The notes under the pieces: generated by a model
Databases searched by the model: none
Seen by the model: only the letters and a program-made list of their open reading frames with translations
Told to the model about the DNA's origin: nothing
Shown: piece after piece, positions 21,599 through 25,098 of the stretch
How the letters are laid out: every line of letters begins with the position of its first letter
Numbering within the stretch: position 1 is the first letter of the stretch
Origin: JAPKZH01 sp964537875
Lineage (GTDB): Bacteria; Acidobacteriota; Aminicenantia; Aminicenantales; UBA4085
Direction: 5' to 3'
DNA length: 25,098 nt
Assembly: GCA_964537875.1 (NCBI GenBank)
Contig: CAZIDN010000055.1
Location: 1 to 25,098 of the forward strand
Made by a program: the position numbers and the translations under genes

Positions 21599-22924
21599 AT
21601 GAAAGCCAAAGAAATCATCCTCGCCCTCTTGATCATCGCCGTGGGCGCCTTTATCTACTATGCCCAGTCGGGGAGGCTCGATTGGGAGTTCGACAACGAG
21701 TTCGGCCCCTTCTTCACGAACTGGGATGAATTCACGTACGAGGAAACGCTGGAGATCCAGGCCCCGCTGCCTCCGCAGCTCCAGGTGATCAACGCCCATG
21801 GACAGGTGGAAATCCAGGGCACCGACGGGGACAAGATCACGGTCTCCTTCAAGAAGAGGATCTGGCGCAACAACGAGACCGAAGCCAAACAGGTGGCCGA
21901 ACAGCTCAAAATGATCATGAACAGGGAAGATCCAAAGCTCGTCCTCTCCACCAACAGGGACGAATTCCGCCAGAAGCGGTTCGAAACGGATTTCAAGATC
22001 TCGGTCCCGGCCGGGATGAACGTCCTGGTCAGGAATTCCTACGGGCTCGTCAAAACCGAAAAAACCGGGAAAACCGACATCACCAACCCGCACGGCAACG
22101 TCCATGCCTCTGAGGTCGGCGGCGAGCTGATCCTCGAAAACAGCTACGAGGACATTGAAGTGCGCGGAGTCCAGGGCGGCTGCCGGATCACCGGTCCTCA
22201 TTCCTCGTTGACGGTCTCCAACATCCAGGGCGAACTGATCATCGATCATTCCTACGGCGAAATCCACCTGGAAAACATCGAAAAAGGCGTGACCATCGAC
22301 GGCACCCATTCAACAGTCTCCGGCAAGGGCCTGAAAGGAAGCGCGGAAATCCAGAGCTCCTACGAGACAATCACCCTGATCGATGTCGGACCGGCCAAGA
22401 TCCGGGCCCATCACTGCGACGTGGAGATCGACGGGGCCAAGGGGCTTGTCGATATCACCGACAATTACGCCCGACTCCGGATCGCCAATGTCCAGGGGAA
22501 TCTCAAGGTGGACGGGCCCAGCCTCGAAATTTTCGCCGAAGCGGTCACCGCCGAAGACATCTGGATCTCTTCATCAAACGAAAATGTCAAGCTTCTGGGA
22601 TTTTCCGGGAAAGCCACGGTCCTCTTGAACCATGGGGATATCGCGCTCGAGCCGGATTCAATCACCGGGCCGATCGACGTCCAAGCCTCTTATTCGAATA
22701 TCCGGCTGGCCTGGCCTAAAGGGGGCCGGTGTCCCTTTGAAGCAGAGGCCCGATCAGGGGACATCCACTGGGAGCTTGCCGAGAAGCCGTCTGCGGAGAA
22801 GACCAACGGGACCTCGGTGACAAAAGCGTTTCTCGAAGAGTCGGGAAAGCCTTTCGTCAAGCTGTCCACGACATACGGCGATATCCGGGTCGAAGAATCG
22901 ACGCGCGCCTTAAAAACAATTTAA
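21599..22924 (+). CDS. Membrane-anchored beta-solenoid protein (DUF4097-like)
   Basis: 441 aa. One N-terminal membrane helix (about 5-22, IILALLIIAVGAFIYYA) is followed by an extracytoplasmic domain and then about fifteen short strand repeats of near 20 residues, each closing with a pattern like SYGEIHLENI, PHSSLTVSNI or THSTVSGKGL. This looks like the putative adhesin/DUF4097 fold, a beta-solenoid often encoded after DUF5668 proteins and ECF or PspC-type regulators. Histidine and tyrosine alternate at the repeat corner. The ribosome site is weak (9-bp gap, AATAGG). Last gene of the operon, closed by a strong terminator. Function unknown; probably an envelope sensor or scaffold. Confidence 0.82.
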   Translation: MKAKEIILALLIIAVGAFIYYAQSGRLDWEFDNEFGPFFTNWDEFTYEETLEIQAPLPPQLQVINAHGQVEIQGTDGDKITVSFKKRIWRNNETEAKQVAEQLKMIMNREDPKLVLSTNRDEFRQKRFETDFKISVPAGMNVLVRNSYGLVKTEKTGKTDITNPHGNVHASEVGGELILENSYEDIEVRGVQGGCRITGPHSSLTVSNIQGELIIDHSYGEIHLENIEKGVTIDGTHSTVSGKGLKGSAEIQSSYETITLIDVGPAKIRAHHCDVEIDGAKGLVDITDNYARLRIANVQGNLKVDGPSLEIFAEAVTAEDIWISSSNENVKLLGFSGKATVLLNHGDIALEPDSITGPIDVQASYSNIRLAWPKGGRCPFEAEARSGDIHWELAEKPSAEKTNGTSVTKAFLEESGKPFVKLSTTYGDIRVEESTRALKTI

Positions 22925-22930
22925 ACTCGG

Positions 22931-22972
22931 AAAAAAGAGGCGACGCTCCTTCGAGCGTTTCCTCTTCTTTTA
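22931..22972. terminator. Bidirectional intrinsic terminator between convergent operons
   Basis: Stem GAGG-ACGCTC / GAGCGT-CCTC (22937-22964) with a CTTC loop. It has TTCTTTT downstream on the plus strand and six A upstream, which read as TTTTTT on the minus strand. It can stop both the DUF4097-like operon and the minus-strand hypothetical gene. Confidence 0.8.
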
Positions 22973-22988
22973 TATTCTCCCTTCGCCC

Positions 22989-23891
22989 TCAAGAGGAGTG
23001 TTTGGCCTTGAAATGATAGATGCGCTGCGACAAGCCGCCGTTGATCTTGATGTTGAAATACGAGATCAGGTTGGTCACATCCTTCTTGTACTTCGTCACG
23101 TAGCGGACAAAGTCGATCTCCATCTTGAAGCGTAAAAGGTTCTCGAACTCGCCGACCTCGTCATGGAGCTCGATCAAGAAGTGGTTGATGGCCCGGTACT
23201 GGGCGTTGACATCGATCAAGTCTTTTTCGCTGAGCTTGCCGAAATCCAGATAGGGCGGCAATGACTCCAGGATGGCTTTGGCCTCCGTGTTCAGCTCGCT
23301 GACGGACTCGTTGATCTCCTGGAAGAACGATTTGTAATCCAGCGGCTTTTTCAGCTTCTCTTCGGCCTTGTCCACCAGCTTCTCACTCTGGTCCTTCAGC
23401 GAGGCGAGAAACTCCCGGATCCCGCAGTACTTCCGTTTGAAGTTGAACAGGTCGAGGAAATCGCGGCCGATATAGATCTTGTCCTCGTAGTGGGTCATCA
23501 ATTCCACGGGCGAGTGGGTGTAAAACTTGATCTCGTAGCGCCGCCCCCCCGAATCCTTTTCCCTGAGGCGGGCCAGCACCAGGAAATTGTTTTGCTCGAT
23601 GAAATAGCTGTTGACGTCCAAGAGCGCCGAATAAGCCGCCAGGTTCTGGATGATCGCCTCTTTGAGGTAGTCGAGGAGAGGCTCCTTCTTGGTAATGAGT
23701 TCATTGATGGTATCGTTGGGCGCCTGGTTGAGCGCCGAATAGGACGGCGACAAAAGAAAAAGGACGGCCCCCGCGCCGACCTCCAGGTACAGGTTTTTCT
23801 GGACCTTCTGATACAGGTCGTCCAGCTCGACGGACTTCAAAGGAGGAAGGTCCTTTAGTTCGAGCTTGAGGAGTTCTTCGACTTCATTCAT
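22989..23891 (-). CDS. Hypothetical protein, mostly alpha-helical
   Basis: 300 aa, soluble, not recognised. The N-terminal part is acidic (NEVEELLKLELKDL) and followed by a moderately hydrophobic stretch (about 35-53, LEVGAGAVLFLLSPSYSALN). Next come a mixed alpha/beta central part (YEIKFYTHSPVELMTHYEDK) and a long helical, charged second half (about 155-300) with coiled-coil character. No catalytic motif is visible. Codon use and composition match the neighbours, it has a credible promoter upstream and a terminator downstream, and GAGAG seven bases before the ATG can act as ribosome site, so it is a real gene. It stands alone. Confidence 0.8.
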   Translation of the reverse strand: MNEVEELLKLELKDLPPLKSVELDDLYQKVQKNLYLEVGAGAVLFLLSPSYSALNQAPNDTINELITKKEPLLDYLKEAIIQNLAAYSALLDVNSYFIEQNNFLVLARLREKDSGGRRYEIKFYTHSPVELMTHYEDKIYIGRDFLDLFNFKRKYCGIREFLASLKDQSEKLVDKAEEKLKKPLDYKSFFQEINESVSELNTEAKAILESLPPYLDFGKLSEKDLIDVNAQYRAINHFLIELHDEVGEFENLLRFKMEIDFVRYVTKYKKDVTNLISYFNIKINGGLSQRIYHFKAKHSS

Positions 23892-23920
23892 GGATTGACT
23901 CTCATTCCCTCGTCAGAAAA

Positions 23921-23949
23921 ATCTTATCACCGGGATTCAAAAAAATCAA
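23921..23949 (-). promoter_or_regulatory. Candidate promoter of the hypothetical gene
   Basis: Minus-strand TTGATT (23949-23944), 17-bp spacer and TAAGAT (23926-23921), about 30 bp before the ATG. Both boxes match four of six positions. Confidence 0.42.
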
Positions 23950-24006
23950 CCTGAAATTTTTTGGGGAGGTGATCTCAATTTCCGTGAAAGGCCGGATGGG
24001 ACCTGT

Positions 24007-24089
24007 CGCGGACGTGCCTCTAACGCCCTTGCGCAAGACCCTCCCACCCACCACTCAGGCGCTTCGGACGTTACGAGCCAGCATCCGCG
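24007..24089. repeat. Hairpin repeat with G-quadruplex loop, copy 2
   Basis: Imperfect stem with bulges: outer CGCGGA (24007-24012)/TCCGCG (24084-24089), middle TAACG (24021-24025)/CGTT-A (24069-24073), inner GCGC (24031-24034)/GCGC (24059-24062). The loop carries the same C-rich core as 3395-3475, whose complement GGTGGGTGGGAGGG can form a G-quadruplex. The stem sequence is unrelated to that of copy 1. Confidence 0.7.
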
Positions 24090-24160
24090 CCACCCATCCT
24101 TGCCTTTATTACGTAAATTGAGATCCTTCCTTTTGGGGACAACAAAGAATCCTGTCTGTC

Positions 24161-24955
24161 TTAGTTCTTATCCGGAAAGACCCAAGTTTTGCTTTCGTAC
24201 TTGTTTTTTTGAAGATCGTGGATTTTATCCCAGTCGGACTTTGTCAATGTCAGGGGTTTTAAGCCGACCCCGAAAAAATCCAGGAAGCCGGCGACGAGAT
24301 GGTTCACGGCCCAATGGAAATCCACGTCTCGGCCGAGGGCCAGGCTGAGGGAGGTCATCCGAATCTCGTCCGGACTGGTCCCCAACAAAGACACCGATTT
24401 GAGAAGCGCGGAGTCATGCCGGAGCGGTATGGAACCGTGCTGGAGGAACTTTTTTCCGGTCCTCTTTTGGGCGCTCCCTATAATTTTCTTCCCCGCGACT
24501 TCGATCTCGTCCTGGGCCGGATGCGAAAAACAGGGAAGGTTTCCCCGGGCATAGAAGGATGGCGCCATGTCCGCCGGCGACGGCCGCAATCCCATTTTCT
24601 CCAGCCCCTTCATCAAAGCCTGGGAGATGCGCTTGTAGGAGCCGCCCAGCGTCGTTGTGAACAACTCCAGGTCCGAAGAGGCGATCGAATACGTGATCTC
24701 CTGGTGGTGGAGGACCATCTTCCCGCCGGTCATCCTTCTCACGATATCGATCCCCTTGGCCCGGCAGAACTCAAGGTCGAGGACGTTCTCTGCCTTCTGC
24801 GAACTGCCCAAGGACGCCGTCGGCCGCGCCCATTGATAAAAGCGGAGAAACGTGCAGGGCTCATCCGGCAGAGAATGGAACAGATGCTCATCGACCGCCA
24901 TGTTGAGAGAGCCTTTGAGCGGGATGGGGTCGATGAGCAAAAACCATTCTTTCAT
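24161..24955 (-). CDS. Lipoyl-pathway acyltransferase (LipM octanoyltransferase-like / LplA family)
   Basis: 264 aa, BPL/LplA/LipB fold. Motifs: RRMTGGKMVLHHQEITYS (73-90, the RRxxGG...H..E lipoate pocket), Cys142 in LPCFSH, and IEVAGKKIIGSAQKR (151-165) with the catalytic-type Lys156/157, then LQHGSIPL (171-178). A Cys in a CF context before the GKK-GSAQ segment is what LipM octanoyltransferases use as acyl carrier, and the length (no C-terminal accessory domain) fits LipM better than LplA. It should attach octanoyl or lipoyl groups to GcvH or E2 proteins. The ATG has no obvious Shine-Dalgarno. Which member of the family it is remains open. Confidence 0.82.
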   Translation of the reverse strand: MKEWFLLIDPIPLKGSLNMAVDEHLFHSLPDEPCTFLRFYQWARPTASLGSSQKAENVLDLEFCRAKGIDIVRRMTGGKMVLHHQEITYSIASSDLELFTTTLGGSYKRISQALMKGLEKMGLRPSPADMAPSFYARGNLPCFSHPAQDEIEVAGKKIIGSAQKRTGKKFLQHGSIPLRHDSALLKSVSLLGTSPDEIRMTSLSLALGRDVDFHWAVNHLVAGFLDFFGVGLKPLTLTKSDWDKIHDLQKNKYESKTWVFPDKN

Positions 24956-24982
24956 TTCGTTCAGCGAGAATGATGATAACAG

Positions 24983-25012
24983 CTAATACAAACGCAATAA
25001 ATAAAGTGACAA
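24983..25012 (-). promoter_or_regulatory. Promoter of the lipoyl-pathway gene
   Basis: Minus-strand TTGTCA (25012-25007, five of six), 18-bp spacer and TATTAG (24988-24983). The -35 box overlaps the outer edge (GACAATGTA) of the adjoining family A repeat. Confidence 0.45.
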
Positions 25013-25098
25013 TGTATGGGCGACGCTTAGGCCGCCCTCAAGTCCCCGTAGCGGAGGGGGGCCCCGTCGGCTTTTCCGACGGGGGGAACCGACGGGAC
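25008..25098 (+). repeat. Family A cloverleaf-like repeat, copy 3 (cut by window end)
   Basis: Begins with GACAATGTA, also found at the edge of the copy at 19511-19519. It then carries an outer arm of different sequence (GGGCGACGCTTAGGC...). From 25040 the interior matches copy 2: the CCCC/GGGG hairpin with GTAGCGGA loop, a nine-base CCCCGTCGG/CCGACGGGG hairpin and GGAACCGACGGGAC. The right half of the element lies beyond the window. Confidence 0.8.

Noticed and set aside
24007..24089. Family B hairpin as a 5' UTR riboswitch
   Set aside because: Candidate promoters lie between both family B copies and their genes, so the hairpins would be upstream of the transcript. Only two copies are visible and no known riboswitch core is recognisable.

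Overview
This 25.1 kb window is a stretch of bacterial chromosome of moderately high GC. It carries 22 protein-coding genes, no tRNA or rRNA, no phage genes and no transposase. The ECF sigma/anti-sigma cassettes, the split methylcrotonyl-CoA carboxylase, the archaeal-type HMG-CoA synthase module and the GH28 enzyme suggest a heterotroph that ferments amino acids and carbohydrates, from a deep bacterial lineage. A Candidatus Aminicenantes- or Acidobacteria-like source would fit, but that is an impression and was not tested.

Layout. 1-563: 3' part of a TrmH tRNA methyltransferase. 612-3290 (minus): operon of ECF sigma factor, membrane-anchored putative anti-sigma factor, and an HtrA/DegP-like protein that keeps the catalytic Ser but has lost His and Asp. 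3685-4809: old-yellow-enzyme oxidoreductase, convergent with a DEAD-box helicase (4827-6107). 6496-9220: DMT permease with a His-rich tail, then a secreted GH28-like beta-helix protein. 9227-10774 (minus): soluble PAS-PAS histidine kinase. 10951-11799 (minus): pirin.

12150-19300 (minus) is the main metabolic unit, seven genes packed head to tail. In transcription order they are archaeal-type HMG-CoA synthase, thiolase, DUF35 Zn-ribbon/OB protein, carboxyltransferase, methylglutaconyl-CoA hydratase, biotin carboxylase and biotin carrier. Together they could connect 3-methylcrotonyl-CoA to acetyl-CoA through HMG-CoA without HMG-CoA lyase. The carboxylase alpha subunit is cut in two by one in-frame amber codon.

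19796-22924 (plus): a second envelope-stress style operon with ECF sigma, zinc-finger anti-sigma, two LiaI/LiaF-like membrane proteins and a membrane-anchored beta-solenoid (DUF4097-like). It ends at a bidirectional terminator shared with a hypothetical protein (22989-23891, minus). A LipM/LplA-type lipoyl-pathway enzyme (24161-24955, minus) follows.

The gaps hold two families of structured repeats. Family A (6278-6411, 19516-19656, and 25008 to the window edge) folds as a long stem closing three hairpins. Its deviations from pairing become G-U wobbles on one strand, which suggests a structured RNA or single-stranded DNA. Family B (3395-3475 and 24007-24089) has unrelated stems presenting an identical C-rich loop whose complement is a G-quadruplex motif.
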